Shown piece after piece: positions 15,785-23,186 of a DNA stretch of 40,007 nt. Below the pieces are notes generated by a model that did not search any database, was not told the origin of the DNA, and worked only from the letters and a program-made list of their open reading frames with translations. The position numbers were made by a program, and so were the translations under genes. Origin of the DNA: DATDOY01 sp035293045 (lineage in GTDB: Bacteria > Actinomycetota > Acidimicrobiia > IMCC26256 > JACPCJ01). Positions within the stretch are counted from its first letter, which is position 1; every line of letters starts with the position of its first letter. The stretch spans positions 1 through 40,007 of the forward strand of contig DATDOY010000001.1 of the NCBI GenBank assembly GCA_035293045.1. The letters are read 5' to 3'.

Positions 15785-16005
15785 CGCGTTTCCTCTCCAA
15801 CCGCGGCGATCTGGGCGGCGAGCCACTCGTCCTCGTCGTGGACGTGCTGTTCGAGCAGCGCTCGGAGTTCCGGGCCGTCCTCTTGCGCGTGGGCGGCAAC
15901 CGTATGAGCGATCTGAGCCGCCCACGCCTCTTCCTCGGTCCCCGCCACCACGAGCGAACACGGGCCGGGGAAGTTTCGACAATCGAACACCTTGCGTCTG
16001 GCCAT
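15781..16005 (-). CDS. DUF1059 small protein
   Basis: A 74-residue protein matching DUF1059: it opens MARRKVFDCRNFPGPC and continues with a long helix carrying HTVAAHAQEDG. The two N-terminal cysteines spaced by seven residues are the conserved feature of the family, whose function is unknown; metal binding is a reasonable guess. ATG 16005 is preceded by GGGAGG. The gene overlaps the SnoaL-like gene by ATGA and is divergent from the LuxR regulator that starts about 110 bases away. Confidence 0.88.
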   Translation of the reverse strand: MARRKVFDCRNFPGPCSLVVAGTEEEAWAAQIAHTVAAHAQEDGPELRALLEQHVHDEDEWLAAQIAAVGEETR

Positions 16006-16118
16006 TTGGGCCTCCCTTCGTCGATGAACGAGAGCCCATGTTCCGGTTGATCGGCGGCAGGGACCATCCCAGGACACTGGGATATTGCGAGCCCAGGCGG
16101 GGCCGTACACTCTGGTCG

Positions 16119-17249
16119 GTGGGAGCACGGGGTGGAGACGTTGCCCGAGCCGCCCGGGACGTGGCGCGCCGTATCGAGCGGCTGGCAGACCGCGCCGACG
16201 ACATCGTGGGCCTGCTCAGGGAATCCGGCGCCGAGCTACGCCGAGCTGTGCCGTTTGCCTTCGACGCCTGCTGGTTCACCATCGACCCCAGCACCCTCCT
16301 GGTGACGGGTCACTACAACGCACACCTGGACGGCGAGGCCGACCTACGCCGGACGGTGAACCTTGGCCTGGCCAGGAACGAGTACCAGGAACCCGACGTC
16401 AATAAGTTCGCCGACCTCGCGACGCGGCACCGGCCCGCCGACACCTTGCACCGGGCGACGAACGGCGATCCACATCGGAGCCCGCGGTACCGAACCCTCC
16501 TGCGTCCCCTCGGAGCCGAGACCGAAGTCCGCGTGGCGATGCGGGACCGGGGGAACTGTTGGGCGGGGGTAGCGCTGTACCGGCCCCCGGGAGAGCCTGA
16601 CTTCAGCGAGCGCGACATCGACCTGATCCTCTCCGTCGCGGATCGAATCGCGCGCGGTGTTCGCCAGGCGTTGCTGCTGGGAGATCTGGACGCCGCCGAC
16701 CCCGACACCAGTCCCGGTCTCGTGCTGTTCGACGAGCAGGGCGAAGTCGAAGCGACGACGCCGGCGGCCGATCGTTGGCTCCTCCACCTCGTGGACCCTG
16801 AGCCCGGAGAACAGGATGGGGTTCCCCACGTCGTGTACGCGGTCGCGGCGCGGTGTCGCACGTCTGATCATGACCCGACGATGCCGGTCAGGACCCGTGT
16901 CCCGACCCGTTCCGGTGGCTGGCTCGTGCTCCACGCCTCCCTGCTCGGCCACGGCGAATCGGCGCGAACCGCCGTGATCATCGAACCAGCACTCCCCATG
17001 GAGGTCGCTCCCTTGAAGCTCCAGGCATACGGCTTGACCACTCGCGAGCTCGAGGTGGCGAGCCGCGTGCTCCAAGGGGAGACCACCGACCAGATCGCCG
17101 CGGCTCTGTTCATCACGCCCTACACCGTTCAGGACCACTGCAAATCGATCTTCGCCAAGGTCGGGGTCACGAGCCGCCGCGAACTGGTCAGTGTTCTCGC
17201 TGCGCGGTCCCTCGGGGCGGGGAGCGCGCCTCCCACCGCCAGGCAGTAG
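16119..17249 (+). CDS. LuxR-family transcriptional regulator with GAF-like sensor region
   Basis: A 376-residue regulator. The first 200 or so residues resemble a GAF-like sensory domain (AVPFAFDACWFTIDPSTLLV, then DRGNCWAGVALYR), followed by a variable middle part. The C-terminal LuxR helix-turn-helix is clear (LTTRELEVASRVLQGETTDQIA, then YTVQDHCKSIFAKVGVTSRREL). No receiver domain is present, so it probably senses a ligand directly. GTG 16119 is the likely start; an ATG at 16038 in the same frame would add low-complexity residues. It is divergent from the DUF1059-SnoaL pair and is the natural candidate regulator of that pair. Confidence 0.9.
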   Translation: MGARGGDVARAARDVARRIERLADRADDIVGLLRESGAELRRAVPFAFDACWFTIDPSTLLVTGHYNAHLDGEADLRRTVNLGLARNEYQEPDVNKFADLATRHRPADTLHRATNGDPHRSPRYRTLLRPLGAETEVRVAMRDRGNCWAGVALYRPPGEPDFSERDIDLILSVADRIARGVRQALLLGDLDAADPDTSPGLVLFDEQGEVEATTPAADRWLLHLVDPEPGEQDGVPHVVYAVAARCRTSDHDPTMPVRTRVPTRSGGWLVLHASLLGHGESARTAVIIEPALPMEVAPLKLQAYGLTTRELEVASRVLQGETTDQIAAALFITPYTVQDHCKSIFAKVGVTSRRELVSVLAARSLGAGSAPPTARQ

Positions 17250-17408
17250 CGGAGCGGGCACTGCGCCCGATCAAGCGCCAAGCGACCCCGACCGCGTGCG
17301 TGCGCGCGCGTCACGCTCGAGCCGAAGTCCCGCGAGCAACGGTGGGCTCGAGAGCAGCGCCCTGACCCCGACTCCGTGCACCGCTTGGTGTCTCCCGGCC
17401 AATGCCAC

Positions 17409-17828
17409 TCAGGCCACCGCTGCTGTTGCGTCACGTCGGCTGTCGCTGACCAGGCGGACGCCCACGGCGATGAGGAAGATGAACGTCCCCGCGCCGGGCA
17501 TGAACACGCGGCCCAAATCCGGGTTGTCGGTCAAGAGGAGGAGAGGCCCAACCACCGTGAGCGCGATCCCTCCGACGACCCCGAGTACGCACGACGCCCG
17601 GTTGGCGACCTGACCGAAGCCTCGCCAGGCGAGGAGTCCGACGCCCACGGCGTAGATCGGGAGCAGGGTGGCCTGCAAGACGATGTGGAGGGTGGTCGCC
17701 GGCGTGGAAGCCCTAGGTCGGAGATTCGCTGGGACGCGGCGGAAACGATCATCGCCGTCCGCTGGCGTCCTGCGTGGCGAAGTCCGCAACGTAGAAGTCA
17801 GGGGTTTTTCAAGTCCCCTCACCTCCAT
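17409..17828 (-). CDS. Small three-helix membrane ORF that begins inside the right att copy
   Basis: The credible part is a membrane protein with three predicted helices (VLQATLLPIYAVGVGLLAW, CVLGVVGGIALTVVGPLLLL, GAGTFIFLIAVGVRL) encoded by about 17409-17690. The only in-frame ATG is at 17828, inside the tRNA-derived repeat, and would add EVRGLEKPLTSTLRT, the same frame and nearly the same residues as the recombinase C-terminus. No other ATG or GTG precedes the membrane part. Either the gene lost its own start, or it is normally read as a continuation of the recombinase in the excised circle. No family recognised. Confidence 0.5.
   Translation of the reverse strand: MEVRGLEKPLTSTLRTSPRRTPADGDDRFRRVPANLRPRASTPATTLHIVLQATLLPIYAVGVGLLAWRGFGQVANRASCVLGVVGGIALTVVGPLLLLTDNPDLGRVFMPGAGTFIFLIAVGVRLVSDSRRDATAAVA
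17785..17827 (+). repeat. Right attachment-site copy (displaced tRNA-Ala 3' end)
   Basis: CGCAACGTAGAAGTCAGGGG (17785-17804) and AAGTCCCCTCACCTCCA (17811-17827) equal bases 8-27 and 31-47. The T loop between them has three extra T residues. No CCA follows (the next bases are TTT), and no tRNA 5' half precedes it, so it is not a functional tRNA. It marks the right end of the element. Confidence 0.88.
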
Positions 17829-17928
17829 TTCCCGGACTCATGCTCCGCGAAGCCATCTGATTCGAGGAGTCAACAACTCGGGCCAACCGTTGACCCGCCG
17901 GCAAGGTCTCGCCCCGTAGCATTCCGGC

Positions 17929-18729
17929 GTGGAGCGTGACGAGGCGATCGCCCTCACCGAGGGCAATCTCTGGACGATGTGGTCGCAGTTCGGGCGGGGG
18001 CCGCAGTGCGCACTGATCGACGAGCCCGAGCTGCTGAGGTTCGAGACCCCGATCACCCAGGCTCCATACAACGCCGTCTTGCGCTCACGGCTCGACCAGG
18101 GCGTCGACGAGCACATCGATGCGGTCCTCAACGCGTATGCAGCTCGGAACGTCCCGGTCGTGTGGATCGTCCACCCGTCCGCCCGACCGGCCGATCTCGA
18201 CCGGCGGCTCGAGGCTCGGGGGCTCGTCGAGGCGGAGGTTTGTCCGGGCATGATCGCCGACCTCGAGGAGGTCCCGACTCCGGACGCGCGTCCGGACGGC
18301 ATCGAGATCACAGAGGTCGGCCCGGACGCGCACGACCCATTCATCGAACTCGTCGCCTTTCGGTACAACCTCCAGGACGACGCCGTGCCCGTGCTTCGGG
18401 GGGTCATGCAGGCCGTACGGTTCGCCCACCCCGACGCCCCAACGCGAGGTTGGATCGCGCGGCGCGACGGAGTCGTGATCTCGAAGGTCGTGCTTCATTT
18501 GGGAGCGGGGGTCGCCGGCATCTATGGCGTCGCCACACGGCCCGAGGCCCGAGGCCTCGGCCTCGCGCGCAGCTTGATCCTCCGGGCACTCGATGAGGCT
18601 CGCAGGTTGGGGCTGCGAACCGCAGTGCTCCATTCGACACCGATGGCGGTGACCCTCTACAAGGGCATCGGCTTCCGCACGGTCGCCGACTTCCGCCTGT
18701 ACGCCCTTCCCGACACCCTCCGTCTCTGA
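17929..18729 (+). CDS. GNAT-family N-acetyltransferase
   Basis: A 266-residue acetyltransferase. The C-terminal half has the GNAT core: a beta strand (GVAGIYGVATRPEARGLGLA) containing the acetyl-CoA-binding R/Q-x-x-G-x-G/A type loop (ARGLGLA), a helix, then LHSTPMAVTLYKGIGFRTVADF. The N-terminal half is a divergent domain often found in two-part actinobacterial GNATs. The substrate cannot be predicted. GTG 17929 gives a full-length product. It is the first gene on the chromosomal side of the right att copy and converges with the large regulator. Confidence 0.9.
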   Translation: MERDEAIALTEGNLWTMWSQFGRGPQCALIDEPELLRFETPITQAPYNAVLRSRLDQGVDEHIDAVLNAYAARNVPVVWIVHPSARPADLDRRLEARGLVEAEVCPGMIADLEEVPTPDARPDGIEITEVGPDAHDPFIELVAFRYNLQDDAVPVLRGVMQAVRFAHPDAPTRGWIARRDGVVISKVVLHLGAGVAGIYGVATRPEARGLGLARSLILRALDEARRLGLRTAVLHSTPMAVTLYKGIGFRTVADFRLYALPDTLRL

Positions 18730-18883
18730 ATCGTCTCTCGCGGCACACGAAGCACGCATGCACCGCACCGGTTGCTGTTCGTTCGTTTGGATGCGGACAA
18801 TCCCGTTCCTGACTTCGTCCGCGCGGCCGTTGGCAGACGCACCCACCGATGCGTTCCCGGAGGAGATCGGTCTTCCGGGCGCG

Positions 18884-21800
18884 CTACCCGGTGTGGCGGG
18901 CGATGGTGGCGAGGATGAGTTCGGCGGCGCGGTCGTGGTCCAAGCTCGCCCCGAGCGTTTCGGCGTCGCGGAGCTCGTCGGGGTCGAGTTGGGCCCGTGA
19001 CTCTTTGACGAACACGCGGTCCCGAGCCGATTCGTTGAGCCCGTACCACCACCAGCCGAGGGATCCGGTCTGCGCCGCGTGGCCGAGCGCGGCCACGATT
19101 GCGTGCTCCCCGACGCGCGAGAAGGCGTAGATGGCGGGCCCGATCATGTACGAGACGACCTCCACCTGCGACAGCGCTCGTTCGGCGTCCACCAGCGCCG
19201 CCCGAAGCTCCGACATTCCCGCAGCGGTTTGACCCAGCTCGCACAGCAACGCCCCCGACACGGCGCGCGACGCGAGTTTCCAGACGTCGGCGCCCGGGCT
19301 ATCGAGAGACATCGCGCGCCGGAACAGCGTCAGCGCACGTTCCGGATCGCGGTCCGCCCCAGGGTGGTCGGTGAGCACGGCCAAGATGTACGTCGAGAAG
19401 ACAAGGATGGACGGGCTCCCGGCGCGTTCGGCGAGAGCCACCCCCCGCTCTGCCAGGGGCCGGGCGCGGTCGAGGTCGGCGTCGGCGAGGCCGATCCTCG
19501 CCGCACGACCGGAATAGACCCACGCCCTGATGCTGGGATCGTCGTCGTCGTCGTTGGCCGCGGGATTGTCGACGACAACGCGATTTGCGAGTTTCATGTT
19601 CCCGCTGTGGAAGGCCACGGTGCCGACCGTGTAGGCGGCCAGCGGATCCAGCGGGCGACGAGACCGGCGCGCAACATCCACCGCCTGGTCGGCCGCGACC
19701 TCGGCTGCCTCGAGGTCGCCGTTCGACCAGTGCCAGAAGGCGGCGGCGGCGTAGGTGCGCTCGAGTTCGACGGTGGCTTCGGGTTCGAGCCGATCGACCA
19801 CGGTCGCGCCCCACGAGCCGACCTCGCGGGCAAGCCACGACGGGAAGAGCTCGTAGCGCAATGGGGCAACGAGGTGCGCGGCGGAGTCCGCCTGACCCTG
19901 ATCGACGAACCAGCCCAGCGCGGTTCGGAGATTGGCGATCTCCCTGATCAGGATGGCCACCCCATCCGCTTCACGGGGGCCCGCCAGCATCGCCGCCGCG
20001 TACGTAACGACGCCGAGATAGCGGTCCGCGTGCCACTGGCGCAGGGCTGCCGTGGCCCCGGCATCTTCAAGTCGGTCCCCGGCATACTGGCGAATCGTCT
20101 CCAGCATCCGGTAGCGCACCGAGGTGCCGCGCGGCTCGGCCACGACCATCGACTTCTGGACGAGCCGCGCCAGGGTGTCGAGCGCGTCGAGCGACCCGAG
20201 GGCGCCGAGCGACCCGAGGCCGTCGGGACTCGACGTCGCCAGCGCCTCGGCGTCCTCGAGAGCGAAGCCACCTGCGAAGACCGACAACGCCGCGAACAGC
20301 GAGCGCTCGTCCTCGCTCAGCAGCTCGTACGACCAGTCGATGGTCCTGTGAAGGGCCTGGTGACGGTCGACCGCGCCGCGGCCGCTCCCCGTGAGGAGCC
20401 GGAAGCTCTCGTCGAGACGCCCGCTGATGTCCTGGGCGCTCAGCGCCCCGATGCGGGCGGCGGCCAATTCGATGGCCAGAGGGACACCGTCGAGCCTTGC
20501 GCAGATGGACGCCACGCTCATTGCGTTGTCGTCGTCGAGCGCGAAGTCGGGTCGGATCTCCTTCGCCCGCTCGACGAAGAGCTGCACGGCTTCGGCGTCC
20601 TCGATGGCGCTGATTCCGGCGCCGGGCTCAGGCTGCCGCATCGAGGGCACGGGGATGATCTGCTCGCCCCGCACCCCCAGCCCCTCCCGGGACGTAGCCA
20701 GGACGCGAACCTGGGGCCCCGCATCGACGAGCGCGATGGCGAGTTCCGCGACGGCGCTGAGCAGGTGTTCGCAGTTGTCGAAGACGATCAGGAGGCGGCG
20801 GTCCTTGATGACGTCGAGCAGCGTGATGCGCGACGGTTCGCCCTGGCGAGGGCTGATCCTCAGGGAAGCGGCCACGAGGTCGTCGATGGCGTGGCGGTCG
20901 CGTACGGCTTCGAGACCGCACAGCCAGACACCGTCCGGGAACTCGTCGACGAGCGACTCCCCCGTGGCGCAGGCGAGGCGTGTCTTGCCGACCCCGCCGA
21001 CCCCGGTGAGCGTCACCACGCGGTGGCTCGCGAGCGCCTCCACGACCCGGCGCCGCTCGTCGACGCGGCCGATGAATCGCGTGAGATCGGACGGGAGATT
21101 GGTCCGCCGGGCGACGGACGCCCGAAGCGGAGGAAAGTCGGCCCTGAGGCCAGGATGCGTCACCTGGTGGATCCGCTCTGCTCCGTCGATGTCCGGCAGG
21201 TGGAACTCCCCGAGGTCCACGAGGAGCGCCTCGCCGGGGAGGGCCCCGACGGTGAGCTGCCGCACCGCCGACGAGACCACGATCTGACCGCCGTGCGCGG
21301 TGCCGAGGAGCCGGGCGGTGCGGTTGAGCGGCGGGCCGTGGTAGTCGCCGTGTTCGGGGGTGGCGGGCCCGACGTGGATCGCCATGCGGGTACTGACGGA
21401 ACCGGTGGCAAGTGCCCGCTGAGCGTCGATGGCGGCCGACAGCGCCGCGATGGTGTCGCCGAACACGGCGCACGTTCCGTCGCCGGTCTGCTTGAAGACG
21501 ACCCCCCCATGGGCTTCAACCGCGTCTCGCATCGTGGCGTCGTGTGTCCGGACCATCGCCGCGGCCGCGAGCGCATCGGACTCCCACGCCTTCGTCGATC
21601 CTTCGATGTCGGAGAACAAAAACGTCACCACGCCGGCAGGGAGGGGTGATCCGCGCAGCGGCGGCGCCGTCCCGAGCGAAGGATCGTGGCGGAGGATGCG
21701 GGTCTCGAGGTTCCGCAGTTCGATGCTCGGCTCGATTCCGAGTTCCTCTTCTAGAAGCGCGCGCAGGGCTTGGTAGGCGCGCAGCGCCTCGGCCTGCCGG

Positions 21801-22435
21801 CCTGCTCGGTAGAGGGCCACCATGCGCTTGGCCCACAACCCCTCGCGCAGAGGGTGCTCGACGCAGAGTCCGTCGAGCTCACCCACGAGCCGGTCGTGAC
21901 GGCCGCACGCCAGCTCGGCCTCGATGCGGGCCTCGAGCACCGCGAGGCGGGCTTCTTCGACTCGGAGCGACTCGGCCCGTCCCCATGTCGTGTCCGACAC
22001 CTGGGCGAAGGGTGTGCCGCGGAACAGCGCGAGGGCGTCCCGAAAGCGATCCGCCGCGGCGTCCGCTCGTCCACCGTCGAGGAGCGCCCGCGCCTCCCCC
22101 GCGAGGTCCTCGAACCGGATCAGGTCGACGTCGGCCTCGCCGACGTCGAGGCGGTACCCGGGTGCCTCGGTGATGACGAGTCGGCGGCCGGCCTCTCCGA
22201 GGGCCTTGCGGATCCTCGACACGTAGGCCCGCACCGTCCTGGCGGCTCCGGCCGGGGGGTCCCCCTCCCAGAGGTCCTCCGCGAGCCGGTCCACGGAGAC
22301 CGTTTGGCCCGCCCGCGCGAGCAGGAGGCAGAGCAGGGCCTGTTCGCGCGGGCCACCCACATCGACGGGATCGCCCGCAGCCTCCACATGGAGCGGGCCG
22401 AGCACACCGAGCGAAACGGTCATTTCCGACGGCAT
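18884..22435 (-). CDS. SARP/BTAD regulator fused to adenylate cyclase, ATPase and TPR region
   Basis: An 1183-residue fusion. Order: OmpR-like winged helix (about 5-100), bacterial transcriptional activator domain (about 105-250), class III nucleotide cyclase domain (about 266-425), NB-ARC-like ATPase with Walker A GVGGVGKT (478-485), and a long helical TPR-like C-terminus. The cyclase part keeps catalytic features: metal ligand D276 (FSDIEGST), K315 and D319 (KQTGDG), and N371/R375 (LNRTARL). It could therefore make cAMP. The architecture combines two actinobacterial types, AfsR-like activators and cyclase-ATPase-TPR regulators, in one chain. ATG 22435 is used; ATG 22423 is possible. A cyclic-nucleotide-binding protein is encoded divergently 145 bases away. 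Confidence 0.92.
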   Translation of the reverse strand: MPSEMTVSLGVLGPLHVEAAGDPVDVGGPREQALLCLLLARAGQTVSVDRLAEDLWEGDPPAGAARTVRAYVSRIRKALGEAGRRLVITEAPGYRLDVGEADVDLIRFEDLAGEARALLDGGRADAAADRFRDALALFRGTPFAQVSDTTWGRAESLRVEEARLAVLEARIEAELACGRHDRLVGELDGLCVEHPLREGLWAKRMVALYRAGRQAEALRAYQALRALLEEELGIEPSIELRNLETRILRHDPSLGTAPPLRGSPLPAGVVTFLFSDIEGSTKAWESDALAAAAMVRTHDATMRDAVEAHGGVVFKQTGDGTCAVFGDTIAALSAAIDAQRALATGSVSTRMAIHVGPATPEHGDYHGPPLNRTARLLGTAHGGQIVVSSAVRQLTVGALPGEALLVDLGEFHLPDIDGAERIHQVTHPGLRADFPPLRASVARRTNLPSDLTRFIGRVDERRRVVEALASHRVVTLTGVGGVGKTRLACATGESLVDEFPDGVWLCGLEAVRDRHAIDDLVAASLRISPRQGEPSRITLLDVIKDRRLLIVFDNCEHLLSAVAELAIALVDAGPQVRVLATSREGLGVRGEQIIPVPSMRQPEPGAGISAIEDAEAVQLFVERAKEIRPDFALDDDNAMSVASICARLDGVPLAIELAAARIGALSAQDISGRLDESFRLLTGSGRGAVDRHQALHRTIDWSYELLSEDERSLFAALSVFAGGFALEDAEALATSSPDGLGSLGALGSLDALDTLARLVQKSMVVAEPRGTSVRYRMLETIRQYAGDRLEDAGATAALRQWHADRYLGVVTYAAAMLAGPREADGVAILIREIANLRTALGWFVDQGQADSAAHLVAPLRYELFPSWLAREVGSWGATVVDRLEPEATVELERTYAAAAFWHWSNGDLEAAEVAADQAVDVARRSRRPLDPLAAYTVGTVAFHSGNMKLANRVVVDNPAANDDDDDPSIRAWVYSGRAARIGLADADLDRARPLAERGVALAERAGSPSILVFSTYILAVLTDHPGADRDPERALTLFRRAMSLDSPGADVWKLASRAVSGALLCELGQTAAGMSELRAALVDAERALSQVEVVSYMIGPAIYAFSRVGEHAIVAALGHAAQTGSLGWWWYGLNESARDRVFVKESRAQLDPDELRDAETLGASLDHDRAAELILATIARHTG

Positions 22436-22580
22436 CCGCTCGTCAATCTACCGGTGGTGCCGGGCTTCGGCCTCCCCAGTGTGAGTTCCTCGCCGACCTG
22501 TAGCCCGACTGTCGCCGGGTTGCAACGTCGAATCGTCATCGTGCACGGGACAGGTTGGCCGTTCCTCAAGGAGGTTCCAT

Positions 22581-22997
22581 ATGCGCACCATGGCACGCGA
22601 ACAACGCAAAGTGATCGAGTCGCTCCGCCACGTCGCCTTGTTCGCGAACTGCAGCGACGCCGAACTGACCGAAATCGACGGGCTGGTGTCGGAGATCTCC
22701 ATCGACACGGGCCGCACCCTGATGTCGGCGGGGGACGGTGGGCTCGAATTCGTGGTGGTCGTCGACGGGTGGGCGTCGGTCACACGCGACGACGAAGAGA
22801 TCGCCAAGGTTGGACCGGGCTCGTTCGTCGGTGAGCTGGCGCTGATCGACAAGCGCCCCCGGACCGCGACGGTGACGGCCATCACGCCGATGCGCCTGTG
22901 GGTTCTCCACGAGGGGGAGTTCGCAACGCTCCTCGGCGCGGTGCCGTGTGTCAAGAAGAAGATCGAGGCCGCTGCGGGCAGGCGTCGCCGGGGATGA
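22581..22997 (+). CDS. Cyclic-nucleotide-binding domain protein
   Basis: A 138-residue single-domain protein. The CNB fold is complete: HVALFANCSDAELTEID, then the phosphate-binding cassette FVGELALIDKRPRTATVTA with the conserved Gly-Glu and Arg that contact the cyclic phosphate and ribose. There is no effector domain or helix-turn-helix, so it may act by binding a partner. ATG 22581 has the near-perfect AAGGAGGTT just upstream. It is divergent from the cyclase-containing regulator, which suggests a local cAMP circuit (inference). Confidence 0.93.
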   Translation: MRTMAREQRKVIESLRHVALFANCSDAELTEIDGLVSEISIDTGRTLMSAGDGGLEFVVVVDGWASVTRDDEEIAKVGPGSFVGELALIDKRPRTATVTAITPMRLWVLHEGEFATLLGAVPCVKKKIEAAAGRRRRG

Positions 22998-23186
22998 GGC
23001 GCGCGGAAGAGATGCTGTGCCCAATTGCTGGCGGCTACGCCCCAGAAGATTCGCTGAGGCACCGGTCCCGCGACGCAACTCCGGGAGTTCGACGCATTCG
23101 ACAACGGTTGGCGGACCGCTGGACCGCGTGCGTGACACCGTTGTGAAAGCCAAGAAGGCGGCGATGATTGACTCCAAAGGTGGTGA

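Larger units (their letters stand above)
1..17827. mobile_element. Putative integrative element in a tRNA-Ala gene, serine-recombinase type
   Basis: The segment is bounded by two direct copies of a tRNA 3' end, 8-47 and 17785-17827. They are identical apart from three extra T residues in the right copy. A large serine recombinase lies directly inside the left copy. The content is accessory in character: secreted proteins, a two-component system, a PIN toxin-antitoxin pair, decayed metal-resistance genes and orphan regulators. No conjugation, replication or phage structural gene is visible, so this is an integrated island or a mobilizable or satellite element rather than a complete ICE or prophage. 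The tRNA 5' half would lie left of the window. The exact crossover point inside the repeat cannot be fixed from this sequence. Serine integrases usually use short cores and rarely tRNA genes, so the architecture is slightly unusual. Confidence 0.75.

Noticed and set aside
19079..21649. An 856-codon open frame on the plus strand
   Set aside because: It is the exact antisense of the cyclase-containing regulator, whose domains and motifs are clear. The plus-strand translation is rich in Arg, Gly and Glu with no motif. Such shadows are common in high-GC DNA.
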